This document shows, in pieces, positions 1 to 11,027 of a stretch of DNA of 64,000 nucleotides (position 1 is its first letter; the number at the start of each line of letters is the position of its first letter). Origin of the DNA: Lyophyllum atratum (taxonomy: Eukaryota; Basidiomycota; Agaricomycetes; Agaricales; Lyophyllaceae); the NCBI GenBank assembly GCA_014905825.1, contig JACGCN010000011.1:1426001-1490000 (forward strand), written 5' to 3'. Both the position numbers and the translations under genes were made by a program. The notes beneath the pieces are model-generated. The model made no database searches. It was given only the letters and a program-made list of their open reading frames with translations, and was not told where the DNA came from.

Positions 1-172
1 GCGGCGGGCTATGTTTGCCGCCAAATTGATACCCTTTTTATGGACTAGCTTGTACAGGATCTATCATACAGTGTTTAATCAACATGGAAGCCAGAATGTG
101 AATGAAAATAGCCAATAGCAGAGACACTTTCCGTCCAGGAATGGTCCGAAAGACTGTAATCGTAGCCAGAAA

Positions 173-865
173 CTAGCCTATGGAAGGAGATTGGAAACCC
201 GTACACTGGATATGTAGTTGCCAGAAGTTCAAGCGGAGGCAATAAAGGCTGCGTTTTCCCCAGCATTCTGTTTCGGAGTCTATTAGCTGCGGGTTACCAA
301 ATGCGCGAAATAAACTCACCGCTCCGCATGATGTCTTGGTAGGGATGCCACCAGATAACACTGTCCCGTCCAATGGATCCCCGAAAACAAGAGCAGCATT
401 CACCTGCTGCTGAACGTCCGGAGACAGTTGCTCTGCTGCGAGATGAGCACTTGAGCGTCCTTGGCTAGATCTCGACGTCAATAAATGCTGAAAGACGAAA
501 ATGGGGGGATGTATTTACCATATCCTGATACCGCAATCTTGGTATTGGGGCAAGCGTTGGCCTTGGCCGTGACGCTGTTTGCCGTGGTGGTGGTCGCGCC
601 TTCCTGACAACCCCACAACGTTCGCAGCATAGTTGATTCCAATAAATTCAAGCGTTTGACCTCCCAGTGCCCCCTGCAAAGCCGGTTTCAAACGAGGGCC
701 AACGACTGCACCAAGTGTATAACGCTCGCCGGTTCCTCGAGTGAAGGATACCGAAACGTCAGGGCAATTCTGGCGGGGGCCGATAACGGGGGCAGCCAGT
801 GCCGAAAGAAAGGTGGAAACAAGGGTGGAAGAAAAGAACAATATTATGGAACTTGGAAGTGTCAA
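173..865 (-). pseudogene. Cutinase-family esterase, frame-damaged and probably dead
   Basis: The 5' exon starts at 865 with a signal peptide (hydrophobic run to LSALAAP). It continues into cutinase-like sequence: CPDVSVSFTRGTGE, then LKPALQGALGGQTLEF and INYAANVVG. An exon upstream of about 470 carries LAAEQLSPDVQQQVNAALVF followed by GDP, the typical cutinase segment after the nucleophile. Cutinases are secreted serine esterases that cleave cutin or other polyesters, with a GYSQG nucleophile elbow. Here the segment between the two blocks reads as cutinase (GATTTTANSV, then KIAVSGY) only in a different frame. An apparent one-base gain near 620 and a one-base loss at the splice junction near 460-520 cancel out, so the frame stays open but the serine elbow is read as ICQG. 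The usual C-terminal region with the catalytic Asp and His was not found downstream. Family assignment is firm; loss of function is inferred. Confidence 0.7.
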
Positions 866-1872
866 AACGCAAAGCCGCTGCCTGGTTGGAACGAAGTAAA
901 TCCGCTGAGGGCTATGGGCCGACGCCGGCCCAACGGTCGGTCACGACTGGTACTGGAAGCGAGACAAATAGGGCACCCGTGCATGGCAGGAGCCGGACTG
1001 GGATCAAGGCAATTTCACCTGAAGATATGATCTCTCACTTCCAAACGTTCCAATTATGAACTTCACCGACCTTCATAACCGCTCTGGAAGAGGCTGAAGC
1101 TAGGATCGAAGCGATGGGTGGCGGTGGGGTATCCGTATCGCTGCAAGACTCTGACTCAAATGGTCGGAGGAGGGCACGGTCGGGTGCAAACCGCAAAACC
1201 TTGACATGAGACGATGGTAGACATTAGACGTAGTCTTGATAATTGACAGTTATCGTCCGAGGCAACGCAATCAGGGCGATCCAGCACTCCGTCTTGCCAG
1301 GGATGAGTATCGAAATCCATATCGCATTAATGCTCTCGACAGCAAGAGCAACTATCGCTGGCCTTGCAATTAGCTCATCTTGAGCCACAGGTAATCACGG
1401 GGTGGTATTGACTCCATAATAATGAAGGATGTCAGTTTTGAAATCTTGCTTCGAAACAATCGACTCACTCGATACGCCTATTGGGTGGCAATATAAGGTT
1501 CGACCCTCCGTATCGATATCCAGTGACAGGCCGCGCGCTGAGACAACTAGGCCTGAGAAGCCCATGTCCCATTCAGACTGAGATTCGGCCATAAAATGAA
1601 ATCACAGTATTTTCACTCATGGGAGGAGCAGTCGCAGAACATTGGCATCGGTTCAGAGAACGTATTCGCAGTGTTTTGCAGATATAATTGGAAGCCAGAG
1701 GCCGTCGCGGTTGTGGTCAGGAACAAAAGTCAACATGTCTGCCATCAATAATTCGATCAACCGACTTGCTCCTCTTAACTTGCTCCGAACAACCTTGCCC
1801 CCGTCCACAAAGCTACCACTAGGACGGCCTACTCTTCTTTGACACGTCAATGATCTCATAACTCTTTATGCG
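866..1872. other. Gene-poor stretch between cutinase remnant and IML1
   Basis: About 1 kb without a recognisable gene. It should hold the promoter of the minus-strand cutinase remnant and that of IML1. Short open frames here (for example 1395-1592 on the minus strand) show no family motif and no plausible splicing partners. Confidence 0.5.
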
Positions 1873-4800
1873 ATGGCAACCTCTCGGGCAGAATCCCAGC
1901 AGTCTCAGTACAGCCGCCGCCGGTCCAACACAGCTCAATCCATTCTGAGGCCTATACCTGCTGTTCCTCTTCAGTATGGAGACTTCAAGATACTCAATTC
2001 ATGGGTACATGATACGAAGGATGATTCGAAGGAATCCCAATCGGTCATTTTCAATCAGTCATGGTGGCCCGGCGTAGCAGAAGGAGATTTGTTGCGCGTG
2101 ATGGGGAGCAATTCCAACGATCCAGATTTCGCGTTTCTCTTTACCGTACCGAAGGATGATGGTTGCTCGAAGCCCCAGCTGCAGGTGCGTTGCCCATTCT
2201 GTGTGCTTTAGCCTCTCAATTCAACATTGCAATCGTTTCGTAGATCTCAATACCCAAGCCAATTGCAGAAATCTTTCGACTAAGGAATAATTCTGAAGTC
2301 ACCGCAACAAAGGTTAGTCCCAGCATTGCCTCTAGGGCGCTTGATAGCTTAGGAATTTACCTCAGGTTGATAGGAAGAGTTGCTGCGCGGAATATGTCGA
2401 ATTCGTCTTCCAGGATCAATACCTTGGGAGAAACGACATGTGGAGACTGGGAAAAGATCTCGTCGGACAATGCATTTATACCGACCAACAGATAACGTTT
2501 GCTGGTAATATCGCTGCTAAGATACAGAACATCTACATTGACGGGAAAACGGTAGGCCTTTCCTATCGTCTCGCTATGAACAACTTACCTGAAACTTCAA
2601 CAGGTATCATCGGCCTGTATCACATCCGCCACCAAGGCGATATATAGATCCTTATCTGCCAAAGCGACGATTTTCATCCAGGTTTGTCGTGAATTATGGG
2701 AGTTCGCTGGGGATGGCGAACGCTACTACGAGAAAATTGTACATTCTTTCCTTCCGGCCTTGCTCTCGAAATGGCGCACTGCAGGCACGAATCATACCGT
2801 TACCATCGTCCTCATATCCCGCGTATTCTACGAGGAATATGAAATCGATTACGCTGCCGGGCCTCTCCGCCAGGACGAATATGGCAAATGGTACAAGGAC
2901 TTCTTCAAGGTCATCACAGACCTCGAAGTGATTAACGAATGGAAGCCGACCCTAGTTAGCCTAAAAGACTCCTTTTGGGATTTCCAGCGCGATATCCTTT
3001 TGACGCACCACTACCATCAATCAACTTTAGATGCATCGACCATCGGGCCTCCCGCCCAGGTTCGGCTGATTGGTCGAATTTCATTCGCGCACAATGGACC
3101 TATCCTGGAAGCTATCAACCTCGCCCTGAACCCCACAGAAACCCACTATATCGATCGCTCTCTGTCTCTTACCGGAACGACAGTTGTCGTGGTCACTCCA
3201 GGCACGGGTTATTTTCGAGTATCAAAGGATCTTCTCCGCCTCACCACCACCCGGCTGCTAGACCAGGGGTTCCTCATTGACCTCGTATCACTTGCGAAAC
3301 CCCCTCTGCATCAAAGCCCGGTGTTCAGCTTCCGCAGCGCTGAGCCGAAGCAGGAATTAGATGGGAAATATGGCCCGCAATCAATGGACCCCCTTTGGGG
3401 AACGGTCGACGAGAGCAATATCGGAGAACAAAAGACCTTTTGGTGGGAGCCGTTCTGGATGTCGGTGACGTTTTGGGATAAGCAGATGGATTTGCCAATC
3501 AGAGGTGACAGGTGGGCTATCTTGCAACTGTCATTTTGAGCCTTCTCAGACTGACTTGCTATCTGTCAAGATTCGTGGGCCGGGCCAAAATGCATCAGAT
3601 TCAAATGCTAGGCCTTCTGGAGCTCGACGTGCTTTCGAGCATAGAGGTACCCTTCTTACCGGAACCCATGGAGACATCATTGTCCACTCCTCCTCGGGAT
3701 GTTTTGGAAGACGCTGCACCATCGCAATTGGATGCCGATAGGTTCGACACGGACATCTTCGCCCTCAAACAAGAATCGAAGACCTCAAATGTAACTCGAG
3801 ACTCGGTCACACCGTCTGGCAGTAACTCTGCCATTGGAATGTCGTTCCGGAATCCCGACAAGCGCAACTCCCATCGAAATTCAGTGATGCTAGGAAGGAT
3901 TGATCCTATCGAGGAAAGCCCGAAACGAGTTCTCGTCGAGCTGCCGCCGGAAGAATCCCCCAGTAAAGCGAGTGGAGTAACCTTCAGTGGGGTCAGCAAG
4001 TCGCCTTCCCAGTCTTCCATCATGTCTTTGCGGTCAAACTTATCTGCTACCTCCTCGAAGGCGGCGCGTGGGCAAGCAACCCCTCCACGCTCAACATTAG
4101 CATCGAAGCTTGCTCCCTCCTGGCTTTTCAACCCTTTCCGCAGCGGACCAAGTGAGCCCCAAACCTCGCCCATATCCGCCTCAGCATCATCTATGAATTA
4201 TGTTCCTATAAAGGAGAAGCTGGCGGTGAAGTCTGCCCCTGCCCCTCGAACATCGTCCCCCATACGAATGCCGGCCTCCAAACCCACAGTAGCGCAGGTC
4301 AACCACTCTCCCCTCCCGCAATCTCCGATGCCGATGGCCATCCGCAATGCCCCACTCTCTACCAGGGCGAGCACAGGACGCACCTTTGAGGAAGACAGTC
4401 TCATGCCCTACCGTGCGACGCATATCCGTCGCTCCCCAGTTGGCACCCCACCCCGTGACGAAGCCACATTCGGCAAACGACGCAGTAATGCTAGCATTCA
4501 CGCACCCACTTTCACATCTTCCTCCCCTGGGGTAGTGTGTAACCCCTCTCAGCCCCAGTCGACTGTCCCATACAGCCACTCCTCCCTTGCACGACGCTGG
4601 CAACACATGTTCCCTCAGGTTCTGACCAAGCACGAGGTCAAATGGAAGTCGATGGTCGTCCCTGTGTGTTTGCCCTTGACTGTCGAACACTTCCCGACCG
4701 TCTCTGAACTGGAGTCCCTCTATGATGTCTTCTCGTACGACTTTGTTGTCGACCCAGGCGAAATGCGATCGTTTCTGGTGAAGCCTCCCACCGTCAAGGG

Positions 4801-6932
4801 GACCTTGGATGATCATCGACGGGCGTGGGCCCTGGCCGTCATGCGGGGTATGGCGGCGGTGCGGCTTGCGCAGGGTTTTCAATTCGTCCTTCGTCGGCCG
4901 TCGAAGGGTGGGGAGATGGAGGAGAAGGTGATCATTCGGCGAACGAAATCGCTTATGACAGAGGACGAGTTGACGCCTAAGCCGGTGGGGGCGTCGGATG
5001 TGTTGCGCTCGCCGGATGATCCTGTGTACCTCAGCATGACGAATGAGATCCATCGTATCTCGTATACAGGCGAAGCTATCCAGGTTCGACGGTATGTGAG
5101 GCGGATGCCGCCCTCGAAACCGTTCCTCTACCAGTGTTTGATGTGGCCGAAGCTCGGTGGTGCGTCATTTCCCCTTCATTAGGTTCAGATTAAAGTAACA
5201 CTCGATTTCTAGGTGGTTATACGGAAATGTCGACACAATTTTCATCTCATGGGCTGGAGAACTATGGTTGGAATCGGTACGTGCCCAACATCCCAAGCTT
5301 CGCAACTGACTGATAGAGCTATTCTCTCAGACTTGACATGCTAGTCGCCGGCTATGAGCACAATTTCAATGAGTCCCTACGCTATTGGCGTACACGTTTC
5401 ATCGTCATACCTACCGCAGAGCCGCCAGCACCCGTTACAGGTTCAAACGGCGAATACCTCGACGAGGACGAAATTCGTATCCAAGGGATCGAAAAGCTCG
5501 CAGAGCAGTTTACGAGGCTGCGATGGCAGTCGCTAGAGGATAAAGCCGTGCATCCAGCCGTTCGCCTGCTCCCAACGACGCTTGGGCCTGCCCTGTCTGT
5601 TCGTGATGCGGCGCTGATGGATCAGCTGGAACAGGTCCATTCTATAGGTCCGCTGAAGAAGAAGATCAAGAGCGAGCGGGAGATCGGTGACATGACGCTG
5701 GCGGCGATTGCGAAAGCGATGCGGGAGGAGGATGGGGTTCCGATTAAGGACAACCACTGGCACCATTCCCAGTACCCAAATTCGTTTATTGGGTATGACC
5801 TTGTGTCATGGCTCGTTCGCGAGTTCCGGGACGTATCATCGAGGTCCCAGGCTACGGAATGGGGTATGAAATTGCAGGAGCAGGGCTTGTTTGAGCATTG
5901 TCGTGGCTACCATAATTTCCTTGATGGGTGAGTTGGTCTATCATATTCCATGTGTGATGCTGAGCTCCTGGTTTGTTCAGACACTACTTTTATCGTCTAA
6001 GAGGGGAGTACAGTATTGCGATGACACCAAAAAGCTGGTTCCGGCGGTACACGACCGAGGATCCTCCTAGAGCAAGCTACTATCCGTCCAGCGTCGTACC
6101 TCCGAAAAATGCAAGCCCTCGGAGAAACAAGAAGCGGATAATCCTCAGCCAAAGCATGGTCATTGACATCGATCCCACCAAGGTATTATTATTCCTCCAT
6201 GACCTCATACACTTCTGCTAATTGAAAAAAAATCGCTCTCCTTAGAAGAGCGACCAAGCAGAATCCATCATCCTGCACCACGACATCATCCATAATCCAG
6301 AAACGGTCTTCCATTTCGAGCTGCAGTGGATTGGCACTACTGCGCGCTGCATTGAGGATCTCATCCGCCAATGGGGCAGGACGATCGACCGGTATGGGCT
6401 GAAGCTAGTTGAAGCCTACGTGACGCAAATCAGCGATATCCGCGAGCGTAATGCCTACCAATCATGCTTCCCCATGCGCCTTGCTGTGCCCCCTCCGATC
6501 GTGATGGACATCGAGAAGCGCGTTCCAGAAGGAACGCAGACGACACACTACTTTGAGTACGCCTTACTCAAGAAATTCGGATGGATCCTGGACGTCGAGG
6601 CCGCTGGGCTGTACCCAGAACAGGTTGACGTCGTGTACTCCTACCGGCGGTCGCCTTACAAATACACTCAGTTCGTGCACCGCTCCGGGATGGGTTTCGT
6701 CCAGGTGCTAGGCGGTTCGCAGGGTTTCGTGTTCTTGACGAATCGTCTGATGGGACCTGGACGGATGGCGAAGAACAAGGATTCGCGGAGGGCGGCTATT
6801 GCGGAGGAGATTAGGCTTGAGCTGCATCGTTTCGTGTCGGATAAGAAGACGCTGCTAGACTTTTACGAAGAGGAGCTCGTGATACTGCAGGCGTATCAGT
6901 CACCGGAGGAGCCACCTCCTCTTGCTATATAA
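1873..6932 (+). CDS. IML1: Iml1/DEPDC5, GAP subunit of SEACIT (GATOR1), vacuolar TORC1 inhibitor
   Basis: Nine exons join in phase to 1537 residues: 1873-2184, 2244-2312, 2366-2551, 2604-3511, 3571-5159, 5213-5276, 5331-5927, 5981-6182, 6246-6932. This is close to the size of yeast Iml1 and human DEPDC5. The N-terminal Iml1 domain is clear (ERYYEKIVHSFLPALLSKW, then VTIVLISRVFYEEYE, about residues 230-330). A long Ser/Pro-rich disordered region follows (about residues 500-850). A DEP domain sits near residues 1165-1255 (NSFIGYDLVSWLVREF, EQGLFEHCRGYHNFLDG). The conserved C-terminal block has YALLKKFGWILDVEA and FVHRSGMGFVQVLGG. In yeast and animals Iml1/DEPDC5 with Npr2 and Npr3 stimulates GTP hydrolysis by the Rag-type GTPase Gtr1 and shuts TORC1 down when amino acids are scarce. 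The ATG at 1873 is the first in the open frame. The next gene converges on it, with stop codons about 70 bp apart. Confidence 0.93.
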
Positions 6933-6999
6933 TAATGATTATCTATTAGGGTTTGAATGGTATACACGTGTAATTGTAAAGTAAAACTTTTTGCATGGG

Positions 7000-7781
7000 T
7001 TATGAGACGTCGTGGGCACTGACGATCATATCTCGTCCGTTTTGTCGCACAGACCGACGACCGTGATCTCGCGACATGGGTTTTCGCATGTCTGGGAATT
7101 AGGAAAACAAAATTGAACAGATGGCCAATAGGAGGGAATGGAGCAAACGCACCGAAGGCATCCTCTTCATCGCGACCGCCTTTCCCGACTCCTATACTCC
7201 CATAATATTCCCGCACCCGGCGATACACGCTGTACCCCATCCCCTCGTACATCTCTATAGCGACATTGTTCGCGCACCGCACATACAGATCCACGAAGAA
7301 GCCTTTGTAAATCTCTTCGGTGACCATCTCGAGCAGGCCCATCATTTTGCGTGCCAGCGAGAGCCGGCGGTATTCTGGCGCGACGGTAATCGCTGTGACG
7401 TGTCCGTGCCATTCCAGGCCAGAACCTTCGGCTTTTCCGATGACTGGAACATGCAGTTATGGAAGATTGAGAGAAGAAGGAGAGAATGGAAGTGAGGGGA
7501 CTGACCGTAGCCCATCATGCGCCCAGTGGGTGCTTCTTGCACGCAGCAGAGGTCTGGCCAGCGTGACAGGTAGTTCAGGTAAAATCCAATGCCATACTGA
7601 AATGCTCTTTGAGGTTAGTAGAGGTGGACAGAGGTGATGGTGACTCACAGTTTCCGTCCATATGTCCAAATTACTAAATTACGAGTTCCAGTCAGGAATA
7701 TAAGTCCAATTCCAGGATAATGACTTACATGTTATTGAATTTGAACATATCTGTGGCTTTGAAGGGGCGAAGAACACTCAT
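7000..7781 (-). CDS. NAA20: NatB N-terminal acetyltransferase catalytic subunit (Naa20/Nat3)
   Basis: Spliced minus-strand exons give a GNAT acetyltransferase starting MSVLRPFKATDMFKFNN, then NLDIWTETYGIGFYL, LSRWPDLCCVQEAPTGRMMG, EWHGHVTAITVAPEYRRLSL (the GNAT acetyl-CoA loop region), FVDLYVRCANNVAIEMYEGM and GYSVYRRVREYY. It ends MRKPMSRDHGRRSV and a short tail. This matches the whole length of Naa20, which acetylates nascent proteins beginning Met-Asp, Met-Glu, Met-Asn or Met-Gln on ribosomes together with Naa25. The start at 7781 is chosen because the family begins with this short MxxLRPF motif. A longer upstream frame to 7916 encodes no family sequence. Introns lie near 7725, 7640 and 7590 (GTAAGT and GTGAGT donors), before the GKAEG exon, and just before the MRKP exon. 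Confidence 0.93.
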
Positions 7782-9386
7782 GTTGAACTTATGGAGATGG
7801 CGCAATGAGTTGAGGAAGAACCAACGACACCGGAATGAGTCGCGACGTGCGATCGAAAGCTCGAATGGGAAATTGCCGGTGACAGCGAAGCCGACCTGAT
7901 TTGCGATCACCACCATCCTCTGTCCTAATCTATGCCTCTATTTTCCCTGCGCATCCATTCAACAGGCAACATAAGACGCACATGTATACATTGCAGCTGC
8001 CCATAGGCCCCGCTGGATGAATTCGGCCTTCCGATTCAGCGGCGCGCCAGAATTTCGGTCTTCCAACAGACTGTCAAAGTTTTTCTGGAATCTCGCTGCG
8101 TTGAACCGATTCTCAAGACATCGATTCCCCTACGATACACATGTATCTTGCTTCTTTTCTCTCCTATCAGACTACGCCTCGGCTATGACTGCGTAGTCCA
8201 CTTCATATTCGACGTTCACGGCTATCTGTGCCCAGGATTCCCAATAATGGCCTACCCTGCTAGGGTACCAGGCCTCAACTCTGACAGCTCCATTTCAAGC
8301 CTGGCCTGTTATCGTCACCCGCGGTAATCCAAGCTTGTTCGGTGCTCAGTACATATGCATGTCGTACTGCGGTCATCCTCATCACAGGCATTCTTTCGCC
8401 GGCGCCACTGTCGCGATTCATTCGTAGGACTAGACATGCTTCTACTGAGAAGACCTCGTCAATCAGCCGCTGGGAATGTGCCACCATAGTCGTTCACATG
8501 TCCCCGCATTCGATCAGCATGGGCATGGACTGCTGCCCTGGCCCTCATTTCCCGAGATTACACCAGCGCCCGTATGGGAACCTCCCTCGGATGGAATTGT
8601 GCCGCGGTGGGCTTGGAGCGACGATGTGACCACCCTTCCACGTATCTGCCGCTGATTGCTGGGCCTGGATCGTGAACCAGGACAGACACCTGCCAGACGA
8701 GTCGCGTGGAATGGTACCTGCCAGTTCGTCTCGCGCCAATTCTCTCGGCATTGACTCCGACGATGCATACTACCTACTGACCTTGAAAATTTGCGGCTGA
8801 TTTAGGAGGATGCGATGCATGATATGTCTGGTGGGCTGCTTGCAATTTGATAACGATGATTAAGTACTTTGCATTCAAGCTAGAAGATGGGTGCTTATAT
8901 TTCCGTGTGTACGACAACCCTGCATGTCATGTGTGGATGGGACCTCAACGACAGTTTTGCATCGCTGGAGTTTGTACTATGCCGATGCAGTCCCCTTAGC
9001 TAGGTACTTCGGTGCTTCTTTGGCCTATCAGAAAACTTTTCACCGACTTAGGTTCCCGTACCAGTAGCGATGAAATTCAGGTCCTACGTCACACAACTCA
9101 TATCTATTCCAACAGCTGTAATGGTACTTGCTTTGATATTTAGGTACAGCATGCCTTCATTTATCCATCGCGTTACCAGCTTCTAGCTTCGAGCGGGCAT
9201 TGTAAACGTACAGAGAATTTGAGCAATCCAAGAGGCTGCGTCATTTGAGGAGATGAAGGCCTTGACTGCTAACAAACGCCAACAAAGGCGACACTCCTGC
9301 CACTCCCAAGCAACCATCAACAGTAAATTTCAACGAGACCCCAGAAACTTCGATCGTTGTACTTACCCGACGCGCTCGGTAAAAAA
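7782..9386. other. Divergent intergenic region NAA20 / AT-hook gene
   Basis: About 1.6 kb without recognisable coding sequence. It should contain the two divergent promoters. Open frames on both strands around 8275-8770 overlap each other and carry no family motifs, so they look like chance ORFs. Confidence 0.5.
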
Positions 9387-11027
9387 ATGTCGCAGCAGCT
9401 GCAGTACCACCACCCACAACCTCAGTATGTTCACTACACAGGCCCACCAGGCACCCATCTGCAGGCCCCCATAGTCAACGGAAATGCGGGCATCGCGCCA
9501 CAGGATACCACGCATCAACCCCAACAGCAACCCCAGCACCTGCAACCGTCGCAGAGCGCTGGCCCAGCGACAGGCACGTCGACACCACTCGTTGCCACCG
9601 GCGATTGGACGAAGGATCTCGTACATCTAGCCAAGACGGCCGAACTTAAGTACGTGCATCTCCTTTCTAGTTGCCACGGTTGTCCGAAGGTATCGTCTCG
9701 TAATTCTCGGGGCGCATTCTTCACCGGAGGACCCGAAATATCTGCAATATAGCCCGTCTGAGTGTGTGCTGATTGCGATCACAGAAAACACGCGTTGACG
9801 CTGCAGTTGCATACCGCGCACATCCTGTCGGCGCATGCCTCGTTGCAAGAGAAGAGCAAGGCGATCCAGGACATCCGAGAGCAGAGGAACAAGTATGTTG
9901 TCCTCTACTGCTCGCCAGACGATGGGAAACCAGGCACTGACTGGGTTATCTATAGATTAGAGAGTGAACGGACGAGGCTATTGAATGCTTTACGAGAGGT
10001 GAGGACACCCAGATATCTTTGATTTGGGACCATGGCTTATAGACGATTCCTTACAGATAAACGAGGACCGCGACAAGGCAAGCGACAAAAGTCTTCTGTT
10101 CTAATTTTGGGTTGAATTCTCATCGGTGTGGGTATTAAAGGCTGATCTCATGGAGTCAACAATCGAAAGAGAGTGCGTTTCCTCCCCTCTCATTCCCATC
10201 CTGTTACCTGTCCTTGATTGGCTGACGACATTTTTCCTTTCAGATGTCACGAAATTCGCACCAAGATGAACCAGCTTACCGAAGGCGAATACGCTGTTTC
10301 GAAGAATGACGTTGACAGGCTGCGACAAGAACTTGGACAGCCAGCTCTACCAAGTATACAGAGCACGTTAGATGAGAAATCAAATCAGTGAGTACTTCCT
10401 CCTGCTGTTGAGCCGAACAAGGATCCGTTCTGCAATTCGTTGGTTGATATCAGCCGTCCCCTATCACCTCTCTATTCCAAGTCCTTTCTCCTTTGTGCAT
10501 GAATTCTGCCGTCGTGTTCGGCTCCAGTGTCTCCTTGAACACCGGCAGTCCGACTCCTCTCCGGAGAAGGTAGGACATTGCACCAGAAGCTGGATTGGAG
10601 TCCTTGCGGCGTGGCAGACTGCCGTTATGACATGCCAGAGAAGCCCCGGCACTTCTTTTCGCCTGTATCCGTATATATGTTGGAAGGGTACCCTCCCTCA
10701 CCGTCGCGCACACGTTTGTGGCGCGTTCTATCTTGGATAGCGCGACATGTTCAATGCATCCCATCTTCTTGCTCCTTCTTCACTCGCTCCGAAGTCCTTC
10801 CTAGTTGAATAGCAGACTGACTTGCTCGTTTGTACAGATACCTGAACGAACGCAGACTAGGCGGAAGCGACTCACAGAACAGCGCGAGCGCAGGGACGAA
10901 ACGGGGATCTGGGGACCTCGGGACCCCAGAAGCACCGCCAATGGGCAAACGCCCGCGCGGTCGGCCCAAGGGCAGCAAGAACCGCAATAAGGAGGGTGGG
11001 GCTGGCCCCAGCGGTGGACTCATGTAG
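9387..11027 (+). CDS. Coiled-coil protein with C-terminal AT-hook, probably nuclear
   Basis: Seven exons join in phase to 266 residues: 9387-9649, 9785-9892, 9956-9998, 10057-10077, 10141-10172, 10244-10387, 10838-11027. The N-terminal 75 residues are Gln/Pro/His-rich and disordered. Residues about 80-200 are charged and helical (ELKKHALTLQLHTAHI, KSKAIQDIREQRNKLES, NQLTEGEYAVSKNDVDRLRQ), fitting a coiled coil. The C-terminus has an AT-hook, GKRPRGRPKGSKNRNK, which binds the minor groove of AT-rich DNA. The fourth intron appears to use a GC donor (AAG then GCAAGC, 10078-10140). The sixth intron is 450 bp, about eight times the local norm. A chromatin or transcription-complex role is inferred from the AT-hook only; I do not recognise the family. 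The ATG at 9387 opens the only frame reaching the coiled coil. Confidence 0.8.

Noticed and set aside
4187..5053. 288-codon minus-strand open frame
   Set aside because: Lies wholly opposite the IML1 coding exon, Arg/His-rich without motif; a shadow of the real gene.
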